Shown: positions 53,267 through 62,682, counted from the first letter of the stretch. The stretch: 64,000 nucleotides of DNA from Aureimonas sp. AU22 (GCF_001463745.1 NZ_BBWJ01000032.1:124001-188000); one strand, 5' to 3'. The notes: generated by a model not told the origin, from the sequence alone. Numbers and translations: made by a program.

Positions 53267-53575
53267 ATGGGCGGCGAAGACACCGATTCGGACATGATGC
53301 GGCGGCAGCAGGCGATGGACGTGGCCGAGAGCATTCCCGCCGACGAGACGCGCGAGCGTCGGCCGCCGTCGGACAGCGACCCGGAGAGCGCCGCCGCGCG
53401 CGCCGCCGCCAAGGCCGGGCAGGGCGCTGACGGTGAATGGACGGAGGACGCGGTGCTGCGCCAGAACCGGGCGGGCCTCGACGCCGCGCCCTCCGATCGC
53501 AGCGCACCTCCGCGGAGCGGTTCCACTCCCGCCGGCTCCCTCGCCAGCCCCGGCCGCTCGCTTCTGGGCGACTGA
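53267..53575 (+). CDS. Small hydrophilic hypothetical protein (102 aa)
   Basis: The ATG at 53267 (MGGEDTDSDMMRRQQAMDVA) has AGGAG eight bases upstream. The product is acidic and low in hydrophobic residues, with an A-rich middle and a P/S-rich C-terminus (PRSGSTPAGSLASPGRSLLG). It is probably disordered. No domain is recognised. It lies 64 bp after the LOG gene and upstream of the BON-domain gene on the same strand. Confidence 0.55.
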   Translation: MGGEDTDSDMMRRQQAMDVAESIPADETRERRPPSDSDPESAAARAAAKAGQGADGEWTEDAVLRQNRAGLDAAPSDRSAPPRSGSTPAGSLASPGRSLLGD

Positions 53576-53687
53576 TCGATCCCTGCGGCCTCCGGTGGAA
53601 CGACGCGCCGCGACGCTTCGTTAGCCATGCCTACAGCCTGCTCGCCCGGCGTTTCGCGTCGGTGCAGGCGTTCATGGGAGAGATCGG

Positions 53688-54581
53688 ATGAGCGACCACA
53701 GGACACCGGGAGATCGCGGCCGTGCGCGCAACGAGGACGAGCGGAGCGGGCGCATGGGAGAGCGCGACGCACGTCGCCGTGCCTTTTATGGCGAGCGCGA
53801 CGCCTATGGCGAATGGGACCGCGAGGCCTATGGGCGGACCGGTTCGGAAAGCGGCTACGGGCGCGACCAGTCCGACTCGGGCCGCTATGCTTCGCGCGAC
53901 ACGCGAGGCTACGGCCCGTCGTTTTCCAGCGGCGCCTTCGACGATCGCTTCGGGCGCGGCGACCATCGCGACACGCGCGGCAGCTATGGCGGCGACCGAT
54001 ACGGCCGGCGCAGCGAGTACGGGGCCGGCGGATCGTCCTACGACGACTACGGCGCGCGCGACCGCTCCCGGCAGACCAGCGGCTACGATCAGGGCGAGCG
54101 CAACTTCGGTGACGAGCGCTATCGCGGCGAAGAGCGCGGTTTCGTGGAGCGGGCGGGCGACGAGATCGCCTCCTGGTTCGGCGATCGCGACGCCGAGCGC
54201 CGACGCGAGGCGGATCGTCAGTTCGGCGGGCGGGGGCCGAAGGGCTACACCCGGTCCGACGAGCGCATCCGCGACGACGTCAACGACCGCCTGACCGACG
54301 ATCATTACATCGACGCCTCGGACGTCGAGGTCGGCGTGAAGGATCGCGAAGTGACGCTGTCGGGTCATGTGCCGACCCGCGACCAGAAGCGGCGCGCCGA
54401 GGACCTCGCCGAACGCGTGTCCGGCGTGACGCATGTCCAGAACAACCTTCGCGTCCAGTCCGGCACCGGTTCCTATGCCGGCACCGGGGCGACCGACACG
54501 ACCGGCGTCGGATCGGCGGCGGGCGAGATCGGCGGGTCGCGCAGCTGGGGCACCGATACCACGGGCAGGACGACGTCCTGA
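53688..54581 (+). CDS. BON-domain protein with long R/G/Y/D-rich N-terminus (297 aa)
   Basis: Residues 1-170 are low complexity, dominated by R, G, D, Y and S (repeats such as RGYGPSFSSG, RDTRGSYGGDRYG, YDDYGARDRS). A short amphipathic motif (DEIASWFGDRDAERRREADR) precedes a BON domain at about 190-255: RSDERIRDDVNDRLTDDHYI, VEVGVKDREVTLSGHVPTRD, VSGVTHVQNNLRV. A T/G-rich tail ends it. BON domains bind phospholipid or help at the envelope, and the SWFGD-BON combination occurs in alphaproteobacterial stress proteins. There is no signal peptide. Osmotic or envelope stress function is inferred. Confidence 0.82.
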   Translation: MSDHRTPGDRGRARNEDERSGRMGERDARRRAFYGERDAYGEWDREAYGRTGSESGYGRDQSDSGRYASRDTRGYGPSFSSGAFDDRFGRGDHRDTRGSYGGDRYGRRSEYGAGGSSYDDYGARDRSRQTSGYDQGERNFGDERYRGEERGFVERAGDEIASWFGDRDAERRREADRQFGGRGPKGYTRSDERIRDDVNDRLTDDHYIDASDVEVGVKDREVTLSGHVPTRDQKRRAEDLAERVSGVTHVQNNLRVQSGTGSYAGTGATDTTGVGSAAGEIGGSRSWGTDTTGRTTS

Positions 54582-54619
54582 TCCTCATCTGGCCGGACGA
54601 TCGGCACGAGGAATCGTTG

Positions 54620-54650
54620 AAGGCCCCGGCGCTCCTCGCGCCGGGGCCTT
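54620..54650. terminator. Hairpin between the BON gene and the HAD phosphatase gene
   Basis: A 13-bp stem, AAGGCCCCGGCGC with GCGCCGGGGCCTT, has a 5-nt loop. Only CTCCC follows, so it is a strong hairpin with a poor T tract. It lies between convergent genes. Confidence 0.6.
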
Positions 54651-54685
54651 CTCCCATCCTGCGATCGCCGAGACGATAGCTCGTT

Positions 54686-55411
54686 TCAGGCGCCGCGCAC
54701 GCGGGCGAGGAAGCCGGCGAGATCGTCGGTGACGAAGTCGATATGCTCGCCCTCGCGGCCCTCGTGCTCCCAGGCGTCGCCGAGCGTCGTCTCGAAATTC
54801 TCCGGCACGATCAGGACGGTGCGCATGCCGAGCCGCTTGGGAACCTCGAGATTGCGCGCGAGATCCTCGAACATGGCAGCGCGCGTCGTGTCGATCCGGT
54901 GCAGGCCCATGAACTTGTCGTAGGTCTCGGCCGCGGGCTTGGGAACGAGGCCGGCGGCGACGATGTCGAAGATGTCCTCGAAATGCTCGAAGATGCCGAG
55001 CTGGCGCGCCGTGCGCTCGGCATGGCCCCGGTCGCCGTTGGTGAAGATGAACTTGCGGCCCGGCAGCGCGGCGATCTCGTCCCCGAGCTTCGGGTCGGGC
55101 GTGAGCCAGGAATAGTCGATGTTGTGGACATAGGAGAGGAAGGCGTCCGGGTCGATCCGGTGCACCTCCATCAAGCCTCGCAGCGTCGTGCCGTACTGCC
55201 GGTAGAAGTCCTTCTGGACGACCCGGGCCTCCTCGCGCGGCACGGCAAGGAGCTCGGCCACGTAGTCCGTCATCCGCGCATCGATCTGCGAGAACAGGTC
55301 GGTGCGGCGCGGATAGAGCGTGTTGTCGAGGTCGAACACCCATGTGTCGACATGGGCGAAGTCGGCGGGGTTGGCGTCGCGGGTGCGTTGGATCGTCGGG
55401 TTCGCGGTCAT
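54686..55411 (-). CDS. HAD-superfamily pyrimidine 5'-nucleotidase-type phosphatase (241 aa)
   Basis: The ATG at 55411 has AAAGGAG in front of it. The HAD motifs are complete: nucleophile in TWVFDLDNTLYP, KFIFTNGDRGHAERT, the lysine in VPKPAAETYDKF, and FEDLARNL. The family (TIGR01993, SDT1-like) dephosphorylates pyrimidine nucleotides or similar small phosphates. The substrate is not known here. It is the only gene between the BON gene and the transporter. Confidence 0.88.
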   Translation of the reverse strand: MTANPTIQRTRDANPADFAHVDTWVFDLDNTLYPRRTDLFSQIDARMTDYVAELLAVPREEARVVQKDFYRQYGTTLRGLMEVHRIDPDAFLSYVHNIDYSWLTPDPKLGDEIAALPGRKFIFTNGDRGHAERTARQLGIFEHFEDIFDIVAAGLVPKPAAETYDKFMGLHRIDTTRAAMFEDLARNLEVPKRLGMRTVLIVPENFETTLGDAWEHEGREGEHIDFVTDDLAGFLARVRGA

Positions 55412-55481
55412 GGCTCCTTTGCGCATGCGAAGGGCCGCGACGTCAACCGGACGATCCCTGCAGAACCCGGACCGTCTCCGC

Positions 55482-56783
55482 TCAAGCGCCTTCGAACTCG
55501 GCGCGGCGGGGCGTCGCGAAGAGGGCGAGCGCTGTGAGGACGGCCGCCGCCGAGAGATAGTATCCAACCGCCGCGAGCCCATGGTCCGTGGCGAGGCGCG
55601 TGGCGAGATAGGGCGCCAGCGACGCACCCACGATGCCCCCGAAGTTGAAGGTGAGCGAGGCGCCGGTGTAGCGCACGGCGGTAGGGAAGAGATCGGACAG
55701 CGCCGTGCCCAGTGGGCCGTAGGTCATCCCCATCAGGGCGAAGCCGATGATCTGGAAGGCGACCACGCTGCCGACGCTGCCGACGCCGAACAGCGGCTCG
55801 AACAGGAAGCCGAAGAGGCCGATGCCGAGTGTCGCCAGGAGCAGCGTCGCGCGCGAGCCGATGCGGTCGGCCATCACGGCCGAGACCGGGATCGCCAGCC
55901 CGAAGAACACGACGCCGAGCATCTGGATCGGCAGGAAGCCGGTGCGCGAAAAGCCGAGCGCCGAGGTGCCCCAGGACAGGACGAAGGTCGTCATCAGATA
56001 GAACAGGACGAAGGTCGCGAGCGCCGCGAAGGTGCCGGCGAGGAGCCGACCCTTGTGCTCGCCGAGCACCGCGAGGAGCGGGACCTTGACGCGCTCGTGC
56101 CGCTCGATCGCCTTCTGGAAGGCCGGTGTCTCGTGGATCTTGAGGCGCACCCACAGGCCCACGAAGACCAGAAGCGCCGAGGCCACGAAGGGGATGCGCC
56201 AGCCCCAGGCGAAGAACTGCGCGTCGGAGAGGACCTCGGACAGGATCAGAAACGAGCCGGTGGCGCAGATGAAGCCGATCGGCGCGCCGAGCTGGGGGAA
56301 CATGCCGTACCACGCGCGCTTGCCGGGCGGCGCATTCTCGGTCGCCAGCAGCACCGCACCGCCCCATTCGCCGCCGAGCCCGAGACCTTGGCCGAGGCGG
56401 CAGAGCGCGAGAAGCAACGGCGCGAGGACCCCGGCGCTCGCATAGGTCGGCAGGAGACCGATCGCCACCGTCGAGACGCCCATCGTCATCAGCGCCGCGA
56501 CCAGCGTCGCCTTGCGCCCGATGCGGTCGCCGAAATGGCCGAACACGGCCGCGCCGACGGGCCGGGCGAAGAAGGCGATGGCGAAGGTCGCAAAGCTCTG
56601 CAGCGTCGCCGAGGTCGGATCCGCCGACGGGAAGAAGAGCTGCGGAAAGATCAGAACGGCGGCGGTGGCGTAGATATAGAAGTCGAAGAACTCGATCGTG
56701 GTGCCGATGAGGCTGGCGAACAGGATGCGGGCGCGCGAGTTGACGGGCGCGGAGCCTTCGGCGGATGCGGGGACGGCGGTCAA
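55482..56783 (-). CDS. MFS transporter of the metabolite:H+ symporter (MHS) type (433 aa)
   Basis: About twelve membrane helices are present. The MFS loop motif reads FGHFGDRIGRKATL, and helix one starts GTTIEFFDFYIYATAAVLIF, a hallmark of the ProP/KgtP/ShiA group. It takes up a carboxylate, betaine or similar metabolite. The specificity cannot be read. The start is TTG at 56783 with only a weak GAAAG site. A later start within the first 15 residues is possible. A perfect dyad (56811-56828) lies 28 bp upstream. Confidence 0.87.
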   Translation of the reverse strand: MTAVPASAEGSAPVNSRARILFASLIGTTIEFFDFYIYATAAVLIFPQLFFPSADPTSATLQSFATFAIAFFARPVGAAVFGHFGDRIGRKATLVAALMTMGVSTVAIGLLPTYASAGVLAPLLLALCRLGQGLGLGGEWGGAVLLATENAPPGKRAWYGMFPQLGAPIGFICATGSFLILSEVLSDAQFFAWGWRIPFVASALLVFVGLWVRLKIHETPAFQKAIERHERVKVPLLAVLGEHKGRLLAGTFAALATFVLFYLMTTFVLSWGTSALGFSRTGFLPIQMLGVVFFGLAIPVSAVMADRIGSRATLLLATLGIGLFGFLFEPLFGVGSVGSVVAFQIIGFALMGMTYGPLGTALSDLFPTAVRYTGASLTFNFGGIVGASLAPYLATRLATDHGLAAVGYYLSAAAVLTALALFATPRRAEFEGA

Positions 56784-56810
56784 GGCAGTGGCTTTCGGTG
56801 CTGCGGGAAG

Positions 56811-56828
56811 GCGTAACGAGCGTTACGC
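56811..56828. promoter_or_regulatory. Operator candidate upstream of the MFS transporter gene
   Basis: GCGTAACG-AG-CGTTACGC is a perfect 8-bp dyad 28-45 bp from the chosen start. The regulator is not adjacent. Confidence 0.45.
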
Positions 56829-56899
56829 TTGGGCCCCGCAGTACCCGACGCGGCGATGACAGACAAGGTGAAAGATATGCCTGACTGACGATCCGCCGG

Positions 56900-56945
56900 C
56901 GAGCGAGGGCTGTTCCCTCGCATGCGCCGGCCGCCTGGCCGGCGT
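56900..56945. terminator. Tandem hairpins between argB and the MFS gene
   Basis: GCGAGGG..CCCTCGC is followed closely by CGCCGGCC-GCCT-GGCCGGCG. No T tract follows on the minus strand. They could end argB transcription. Confidence 0.35.
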
Positions 56946-56968
56946 CCCCGGTTGCCGCCGGAATGCCG

Positions 56969-57853
56969 TCAGGGAACGATCAGCGTTCCCGCGCCGTGCT
57001 CGGTCAGGAGTTCCAGAAGCACGGCGTGCAGCACCTTGCCGTTCAGGATGACGACGCCCTGCACCCCCCGGTCGATCGCCTCGATGCAGGTCTCGACCTT
57101 CGGGATCATCCCGCCGGAGATCGTGCCATCGGCGATCAGCGCGCGGGCCTGCGCCACCGACAGTTCCTTGATCAGCTCGCCGTTGCGGTCGAGGACGCCC
57201 GGCACGTCCGTCAGGAACAGGAGCCGCGCGGCCTGGACGGCGCCGGCGATCGCGCCCGCGAACGTGTCGGCGTTGATGTTGTAGGTCGCCCCGTCGCGGC
57301 CGGGCGCAACGGGCGCGATCACCGGGATCATCTCCGAGCGGGCCAGGAGATCGAGAAGCGTGCGATCCACTTCCACCGGTTCGCCGACATAGCCGAGGTC
57401 GAGCACGCGCTCGATGCGCGAATCCGGGTCGACATAGGTCTTCTTGGCCTTCTCGGCGAAGACCATGTTGCCGTCCTTGCCGCACAGGCCGATGGCCCAT
57501 TCGCCCTCGGCGTTGATCAGGGCGACGATCTCCTTGTTGATGGAGCCGGCCAGAACCATCTCGACGATTTCGACGGTGCTCTGGTCGGTCACCCTGAGCC
57601 CCCCCTCGAACCGGCTTTCGATGCCCATCTTGGCCAGCATCGCGCCGATCTGCGGTCCCCCGCCGTGGACCACGATCGGGTTGATGCCCGACTGCTTGAG
57701 AAGGGCGATGTCGCGGGCGAAGGCGCGGCCGAGCGCCTGGTCGCCCATGGCATGGCCACCGTACTTCACCACCACGGTCTTGTTCTCGTAGGCCTGCATG
57801 AAGGGCAGGGCCTCGGCGAGAAGATTGGCCTGCATGGCGGCGGTGTCGGTCAT
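56969..57853 (-). CDS. argB: N-acetylglutamate kinase ArgB (294 aa)
   Basis: The start is [20 protein letters not shown]. The amino-acid-kinase fold has [14 protein letters not shown] (phosphate-binding Lys and Gly), [16 protein letters not shown] and [10 protein letters not shown], then [20 protein letters not shown] near the end. It phosphorylates N-acetylglutamate, the second step of arginine synthesis. It is alone on the minus strand, divergent from the outer-membrane-protein gene. Confidence 0.96.
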   Translation of the reverse strand: MTDTAAMQANLLAEALPFMQAYENKTVVVKYGGHAMGDQALGRAFARDIALLKQSGINPIVVHGGGPQIGAMLAKMGIESRFEGGLRVTDQSTVEIVEMVLAGSINKEIVALINAEGEWAIGLCGKDGNMVFAEKAKKTYVDPDSRIERVLDLGYVGEPVEVDRTLLDLLARSEMIPVIAPVAPGRDGATYNINADTFAGAIAGAVQAARLLFLTDVPGVLDRNGELIKELSVAQARALIADGTISGGMIPKVETCIEAIDRGVQGVVILNGKVLHAVLLELLTEHGAGTLIVP

Positions 57854-58059
57854 GGCGGCGGCTCCCGGCGCGTGTCGAGGATCGGTCGGCGGAACGCCTG
57901 ACCGCGATTCGTGACAGCCTCTAGACCAGGACGCCGCGCAAAAGAAGGGCATGCCGCCGGTGCGGCGCGCCTTGTGCGGCAGGCTCAACGAAGGATTAAA
58001 CTTCTGATTGCAATTCTATGTGCAATTTTGACGGTTCGGGGAAGCCGACAGTGCCGACG

Positions 58060-58866
58060 ATGTATCGTACACCGGGGTTTCGCGATGTCCTGCGCACTTT
58101 AGCCGTTGTCGCCTGTTTTCAACTCCTGGGCGTGACCCCGGCTGCGGCCGGTGCCTGGACCCTCGGCCAGGGGGAGGGCCTCGCCATCGTCACCGTCGGC
58201 GGATCGGAGGCGCGCGGCGCTTTCGCGGACAACCGCCGACGCGCGCCCGTCTCCGGCTTCCGAAAGGCGGAAATCCAGGTTCTGGCGGAGTACGGCATCA
58301 CCGATCGGTTCACGCTGCGCGGCCGAACCGAGTTGCGGCACCTCAGCTTCGAGACGCAGGACGACGAAACGGGGCTCGGCGTGTCGGAGATCGGCGGACG
58401 CTTCCGCCTCCTGCAGCGCGGCGGCTTCGTCGCTTCCGCCGAAGCCAACCTTCGGATCGCCGAGGCCGATCCGGCGCTCGATCCAGGCGGTGCCGGACTT
58501 CTGGTCGGCGAGATCGAGGGTCGCCTTCTCGCCGGCTACGGCTTCACGCTCGCCGGCCTGCCCGCCTATGTCGATGCGCAGGGCGCCTACCGCGCGGCGG
58601 GTGCGACCTCGGCGGACGAGGTGCGGGGCGACCTGACGCTCGGGCTTCGTCCCCGACCGGACCTCCTCGTCCTCGCGCAGAGCTTCTCGGTGGTCGGCCT
58701 GCCGACGGACGGGCTGGAAGGGTATGACCAGCACAAGCTGCAACTCAGCGCCGTCTACGACCTGACGCCGGCCGTCGCCGTGCAGGCGGGCGGCTGGGGT
58801 GCGGTCGCCGGCCGCAACGCACTCGACGAGCGCGGCCTCATCGCCGCGCTCTGGCTGAAGTTCTGA
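58060..58866 (+). CDS. Putative outer-membrane beta-barrel protein (268 aa)
   Basis: I chose the ATG at 58060 because it gives a cleaner signal peptide (MYRTPGFRDVLRTLAVVACF, cut after AAA-G). An in-frame ATG at 58018 is possible. The mature protein is rich in alternating hydrophobic/polar strands: AIVTVGGSEARG, EIQVLAEYGITDRFTLRGRT, LLAGYGFTLAGLPAYVDAQG, LTLGLRPRPDLLVLAQSF. It ends ERGLIAALWLKF, with a terminal phenylalanine typical of outer-membrane barrels. About ten strands can be drawn. The function is unknown, and it could be a porin-like or OmpW-like protein. Confidence 0.7.
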   Translation: MYRTPGFRDVLRTLAVVACFQLLGVTPAAAGAWTLGQGEGLAIVTVGGSEARGAFADNRRRAPVSGFRKAEIQVLAEYGITDRFTLRGRTELRHLSFETQDDETGLGVSEIGGRFRLLQRGGFVASAEANLRIAEADPALDPGGAGLLVGEIEGRLLAGYGFTLAGLPAYVDAQGAYRAAGATSADEVRGDLTLGLRPRPDLLVLAQSFSVVGLPTDGLEGYDQHKLQLSAVYDLTPAVAVQAGGWGAVAGRNALDERGLIAALWLKF

Positions 58867-58880
58867 GGGGGGGGCCGCCC

Positions 58881-59645
58881 TCAGGCAGCCCGGTCCCGCA
58901 CCACCGACAGGGCAGCCCGCCCCCGCGTCTCGCCCGCCGCCCGTTCCAGCACCGCGAGCGCGATCCGCCGCTCGGCACCGGCCGCCTCCTCCGGCGCGCA
59001 GAACAGGACGATGTCGAGGCGCGGCTTGCCGAACTCCGTGGTGGCGAGCGCGACCGACGGGGCGGGCGCGCCGGATGGGGTGCACTCGGTCGCTTCCCCA
59101 TGCGCCAGCGCGAGGAGGTCGCGCAGGGGAACCGTCGCCTCCAGCGTGAGCGAGAACGCATGGTGCCGGACGCCGGGCGTGCGAGCCTCCACATGGATGC
59201 CGCCGGCGAAGATGCGGCTGTTGGGGACCACCAGCCGGCGACCGGTCTGCCGCGAGCCGTGCGCGCGCGCATCGCTCTCCGCAATCGTCGTGGTCAGCCA
59301 GTTCACGGCGAGGACCCGTCCCGACACGCCGTCGAGCTGCACCTGGTCGCCGACGGCGTAGCTTCGGCCGATCCGTCCGGCCACGGCCCCGGTCGCGCAC
59401 TGGATGAGTTCCTTCGTCGCCAGAACGACCGCCATCGCCACCGCGGTCAGGGACAGAAGCAGCGACTGCAACTCGCCGATCCACACGAGGCCGAGCACCA
59501 GCGCCGCGCCGAGCCCGCACAGCCGTCTCGCCCGGTCCTGTCCGGCCGGCACGAGGCGGCGGGCGAGGGACGCGAGGAGAAGGGTCAGCGCGCTGGCCCC
59601 GATCTGAGGCGACAGGGCAAGAGCGGTTTCGAACGACGAGGTCAC
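58881..59645 (-). CDS. MscS-family mechanosensitive channel-like protein (254 aa)
   Basis: I chose the GTG start at 59645 because GGAG lies nine bases upstream. A TTG at 59660 has none. Three hydrophobic segments lie at about 10-90, the last being the MscS pore-like helix (LTAVAMAVVLATKELIQCAT). A beta domain follows (AVGDQVQLDGVSGRVLAVNW, RRLVVPNSRIFAGG) and an alpha/beta C-terminus. VPNS and GD.V are conserved in MscS. It would be a short MscS relative. The pore motif is less glycine-rich than in E. coli MscS, so gating may differ. Confidence 0.8.
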   Translation of the reverse strand: MTSSFETALALSPQIGASALTLLLASLARRLVPAGQDRARRLCGLGAALVLGLVWIGELQSLLLSLTAVAMAVVLATKELIQCATGAVAGRIGRSYAVGDQVQLDGVSGRVLAVNWLTTTIAESDARAHGSRQTGRRLVVPNSRIFAGGIHVEARTPGVRHHAFSLTLEATVPLRDLLALAHGEATECTPSGAPAPSVALATTEFGKPRLDIVLFCAPEEAAGAERRIALAVLERAAGETRGRAALSVVRDRAA

Positions 59646-60204
59646 GGCAGGCAGCTCCAAGCGGGAGACGCGGCAGGCCCGGCGTCTCTAAGTGGAGGCA
59701 GGTCTAGGGACGACCCGTTGCGTCGCGATGCCGCCGATGTTGCGAGCGAAAGCGATCTCGTTTCGCTTGATCCTTCGTTTCCCTCGCGGTTGGTCGGCTC
59801 GCTCCGTTGGATGCCGTCGACGACGCATCCGGGCCGGGTAAAGCGCAAAAGGCGAAACAATCGCGAAACACCGTTCCTGTTCCCGACCGACGCCCGAAAC
59901 ATCGCCCCCTTATCCAGCACCACCACCGGGGCGTGCAGGACGTACGCCCCATGGCTTCCGGGGGCCGGCCATGATCCGCAACGTCTACTGTCGTCTTGCA
60001 CGCCCGTTTCGCGTCGCCCGCTGGATGGAACGGCATGTGTCACAGGGCTCGCCGAGTGCGGAGCCTTCGCGCCGGACCGGTGCGAGCTTGGCTTCCGCTT
60101 GCGAATTCGACTACGCTTTCTACGCGCATCTGGCGGCATGCCGGCGTGGACCGGCGCGCCGCTGACCGATGCCCCTGGGGAACCCATGCCGCCGCGGAGG
60201 GGCG
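59646..60204. other. 559-bp gap upstream of the signalling operon
   Basis: No strong gene is present. Only a low-confidence 64-aa frame (59971-60165) is seen. GAAAC repeats at 59830-59870 (GCGAAACAATCGCGAAACAC) are a possible regulator site. The gap should include the promoter of the REC-DUF3369 kinase operon. Confidence 0.4.
59971..60165 (+). CDS. Possible small ORF (64 aa)
   Basis: The frame opens MIRNVYCRLARPFRVARWME and ends CRRGPARR. It is basic and has four cysteines. Only a G-rich site precedes the ATG. It lies 39 bp upstream of the kinase gene. Length and composition do not prove coding. Confidence 0.25.
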   Translation: MIRNVYCRLARPFRVARWMERHVSQGSPSAEPSRRTGASLASACEFDYAFYAHLAACRRGPARR

Positions 60205-61926
60205 ATGACGGGCGAGTGGATGAGCTTCGATTCGGGCGAGCGCGCGCCGGCGCTGCCCGCGCCTGCGCCGTGGAAGCTCCTCGTCGTCGACGACGACCGC
60301 GCGGTCCACGATGGCACGCGTTTCGCGCTCGATGCCTTCCGTCTGCACGGGCGGGGTCTCGAGCTCCTCGGCGCGCGTTCCGGGGCGGAAGGGTTGGCGC
60401 AGATGCGCGCCCATCCGGACGTCGCGATCGTGCTTCTCGACGTCGTCATGGAGAGCGACGACGCTGGGCTCCGGCTGGCCCGGGCCATCCGCGAGGAACT
60501 CGGCAACGAACTCGTGCGCATCATCCTGCGCACCGGCCAACCGGGGCAGGCGCCCGAACACGACGTCGTCGTCGATTTCGACATCAACGACTACAAGGCC
60601 AAGACCGAACTCACCGCGGACCGCCTGTTCACCACCATCACCGCAGCACTGCGCTCCTTCGAGCAGCTCAAGAAGCTCGACGATATGCGCGCCGGGCTGG
60701 AACTGATCGTCGGAGCGTCGAGCGACCTCTTCAGCGAACGCTCCCTCACCCATCTCGCGCGCGGCGTCCTCCTGCAGCTCAATGCCCTTCTGTCGCTGGA
60801 ATCGGAGGGCATGCTGGTGCTGCGCGAGGAAGGCGGTGGCGAGCCGACCGTGCTCGCCCGCCTCGGCAGCTTCGAGGCAGGGCAGGGGCTCGACCTCGCC
60901 GCCCTCATCGCGGAAGGAGCCGAATGGCACCAGCCGGAACACCGCGACGGGCGCGTCCATCTCTACGTGCGCACCGCCGGCGGGGCGGAGATCCTCGTCG
61001 TGCTCGACACCGAGAAGCCGCTCGACCCGACGCAAGGCGCGCTCGTGTCGGTCTATTGCGCCAAGCTCGCCGCCGCCTTCGACAACGCCCGCATGCACGG
61101 CGCGGTTCTCGCCGCCAACGAGGGGCTGGAGAGCGAGATCGCCAAGCGCACACACGAGCTTCGCACCGCGGTCGAGCGGCTGGAGATCCAGAGCGGGCAG
61201 CTGAAGCGGGTCAACGCCTTCAAGAACGAGATCCTCGGCACCGTCGCGCACGATCTGAAGAACCCGCTCGCCGTGATCCTCGGTCGGGCCGAGATGCTGG
61301 CGGCGCTCGCCGCCGACCTTCCCGAGGACATCCGCGGGCCGATCGACACGCAGACCGAGCACCTTCGCACCGCCGCGCGTCGCATGGCCCGCATCGTTGA
61401 TCTCTCCGTATCCGACGCCATGGCCGACGCCATGGACGTGCGCGTCAATCCGCGCCTCACCGAACTCGCCGCCGTGGTGCGCGCGGCGGCCGAGATGAAC
61501 GCGCCGCTGGCCGCCTCCAAGGATCAGGTCCTCGCCGTGTCCGTGCCCGACGGGCTGGCGCTGGAGTGCGACCCCGATCGCCTGGGCGAGGCGATCGACA
61601 ACCTCGTCAGCAATGCCGTGAAATACACCCCGGCCGGCGGTCGGATCGAGCTGACGGCGGGCCGCGAGGGCGATGCGGCCTTCGTGCGCGTCTGCGATTC
61701 GGGACCGGGCCTTAGGCCGGAGGACCTCGTGCGCCTGTTCGGCCGCTTCCAGCGCCTGTCCGCCCAGCCGACGGCCGGAGAAAGCTCCACCGGGCTCGGT
61801 CTCTCCATCGTGCGCAAGATCGTCGATCTGCACGGCGGCGCGATCGACGTCGCCGAAACCGGTCCGCTCGGCGGCGCCGCCTTCACCATCACCCTTCCCC
61901 TCAGCCCCCTTCCTGGACGCCCTTGA
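60205..61926 (+). CDS. Hybrid sensor: REC-DUF3369-histidine kinase (573 aa)
   Basis: The ATG at 60205 has GGAGG five bases before it. A receiver domain at 24-140 has phosphoacceptor D79 (IVLLDVVM). The DUF3369 sensor follows at about 160-300 (LELIVGASSDLFSERSLTHL, ALVSVYCAKLAAAFDNARMH), then a coiled coil and HisKA with H349 (TVAHDLKNPLAVILG). HATPase motifs end it: N box LVSNAVKYTP, G1 DSGPGLRPED, G2 GLGLSIVRKIVD. There is no membrane segment, so it is cytoplasmic and takes input through its own REC domain. It is 3 bp from the response regulator gene downstream. Confidence 0.92.
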   Translation: MTGEWMSFDSGERAPALPAPAPWKLLVVDDDRAVHDGTRFALDAFRLHGRGLELLGARSGAEGLAQMRAHPDVAIVLLDVVMESDDAGLRLARAIREELGNELVRIILRTGQPGQAPEHDVVVDFDINDYKAKTELTADRLFTTITAALRSFEQLKKLDDMRAGLELIVGASSDLFSERSLTHLARGVLLQLNALLSLESEGMLVLREEGGGEPTVLARLGSFEAGQGLDLAALIAEGAEWHQPEHRDGRVHLYVRTAGGAEILVVLDTEKPLDPTQGALVSVYCAKLAAAFDNARMHGAVLAANEGLESEIAKRTHELRTAVERLEIQSGQLKRVNAFKNEILGTVAHDLKNPLAVILGRAEMLAALAADLPEDIRGPIDTQTEHLRTAARRMARIVDLSVSDAMADAMDVRVNPRLTELAAVVRAAAEMNAPLAASKDQVLAVSVPDGLALECDPDRLGEAIDNLVSNAVKYTPAGGRIELTAGREGDAAFVRVCDSGPGLRPEDLVRLFGRFQRLSAQPTAGESSTGLGLSIVRKIVDLHGGAIDVAETGPLGGAAFTITLPLSPLPGRP

Positions 61927-61929
61927 GAG

Positions 61930-62682
61930 ATGCCGATGAGCGAACCCCTGATCGCAGTGGTCGACGACGAGGAGCCGACGCGCGCGATGATCGGCGACTA
62001 CCTCGCCATGAACGGGCTTCGCGTCGCGTCCTGCGACGGGGGTGCCGCGTTCCGGGACCTCCTGATGCGCGAGACGCCCGACCTCGTGGTGCTCGATCTC
62101 AACATGCCCGGCGAGGACGGACTGTCGATCGTGCGCTTCCTGAAGACGGAAACGCGCATTCCGGTGATCATGCTGACGGCGACCGCCAGCCTCGTCGATC
62201 GCGTGGTGGGGCTCGAGCTCGGCGCCGACGACTACCTCGCCAAGCCCTGCGAGCTGCGCGAACTTTTGGCGCGCATCCGCTCCGTGCTGCGCCGCGCCGC
62301 CAGCGTCGCCGCGTCGCCCGCCGCCGAGGCGGACGCGGCGCGGCGCGTGCGCTTCGGCACCAAGTGGCTGGATCTCGACGCACAGCTCCTGTGGGACGAG
62401 GCGGGAGGTTCGGTGCAGCTCGTCCAGAGCGAGTTCAGCCTGCTCAAGGCCTTCGCCGAGAACCCGCGCCGCGTGCTCACGCGCGAACGGCTGCTGGATC
62501 TGGCGAGCGCCCGGGACAGCGACCCGTTCGACCGGGCGATCGACGTGCGCATCACCCGCATCCGCCGCAAGGTGGAGCCGGATCCCGCCCATCCCACCGT
62601 GATCCGCACGGTGCGCGGGGCGGGATACATCTTCTCGCCGGAAGCGGCGCCCCAGGCGTCGGCCGGAACGAAATCGGCATGA
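61930..62682 (+). CDS. OmpR/PhoB-type response regulator (250 aa)
   Basis: The receiver at about 5-120 has the acidic pair VVDDEE, phosphoacceptor D56 (LVVLDLNMP), T (VIMLTAT) and K (DDYLAKPCEL). The winged-helix DNA-binding domain at about 150-235 has QLVQSEFSLLKAFAENPRRV and IDVRITRIRRKVEPDPAHPT, then VRGAGYIF. Two close starts exist (61930, 61936). It likely receives phosphate from the kinase upstream or the sensor downstream. Target genes are unknown. Confidence 0.93.
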   Translation: MPMSEPLIAVVDDEEPTRAMIGDYLAMNGLRVASCDGGAAFRDLLMRETPDLVVLDLNMPGEDGLSIVRFLKTETRIPVIMLTATASLVDRVVGLELGADDYLAKPCELRELLARIRSVLRRAASVAASPAAEADAARRVRFGTKWLDLDAQLLWDEAGGSVQLVQSEFSLLKAFAENPRRVLTRERLLDLASARDSDPFDRAIDVRITRIRRKVEPDPAHPTVIRTVRGAGYIFSPEAAPQASAGTKSA

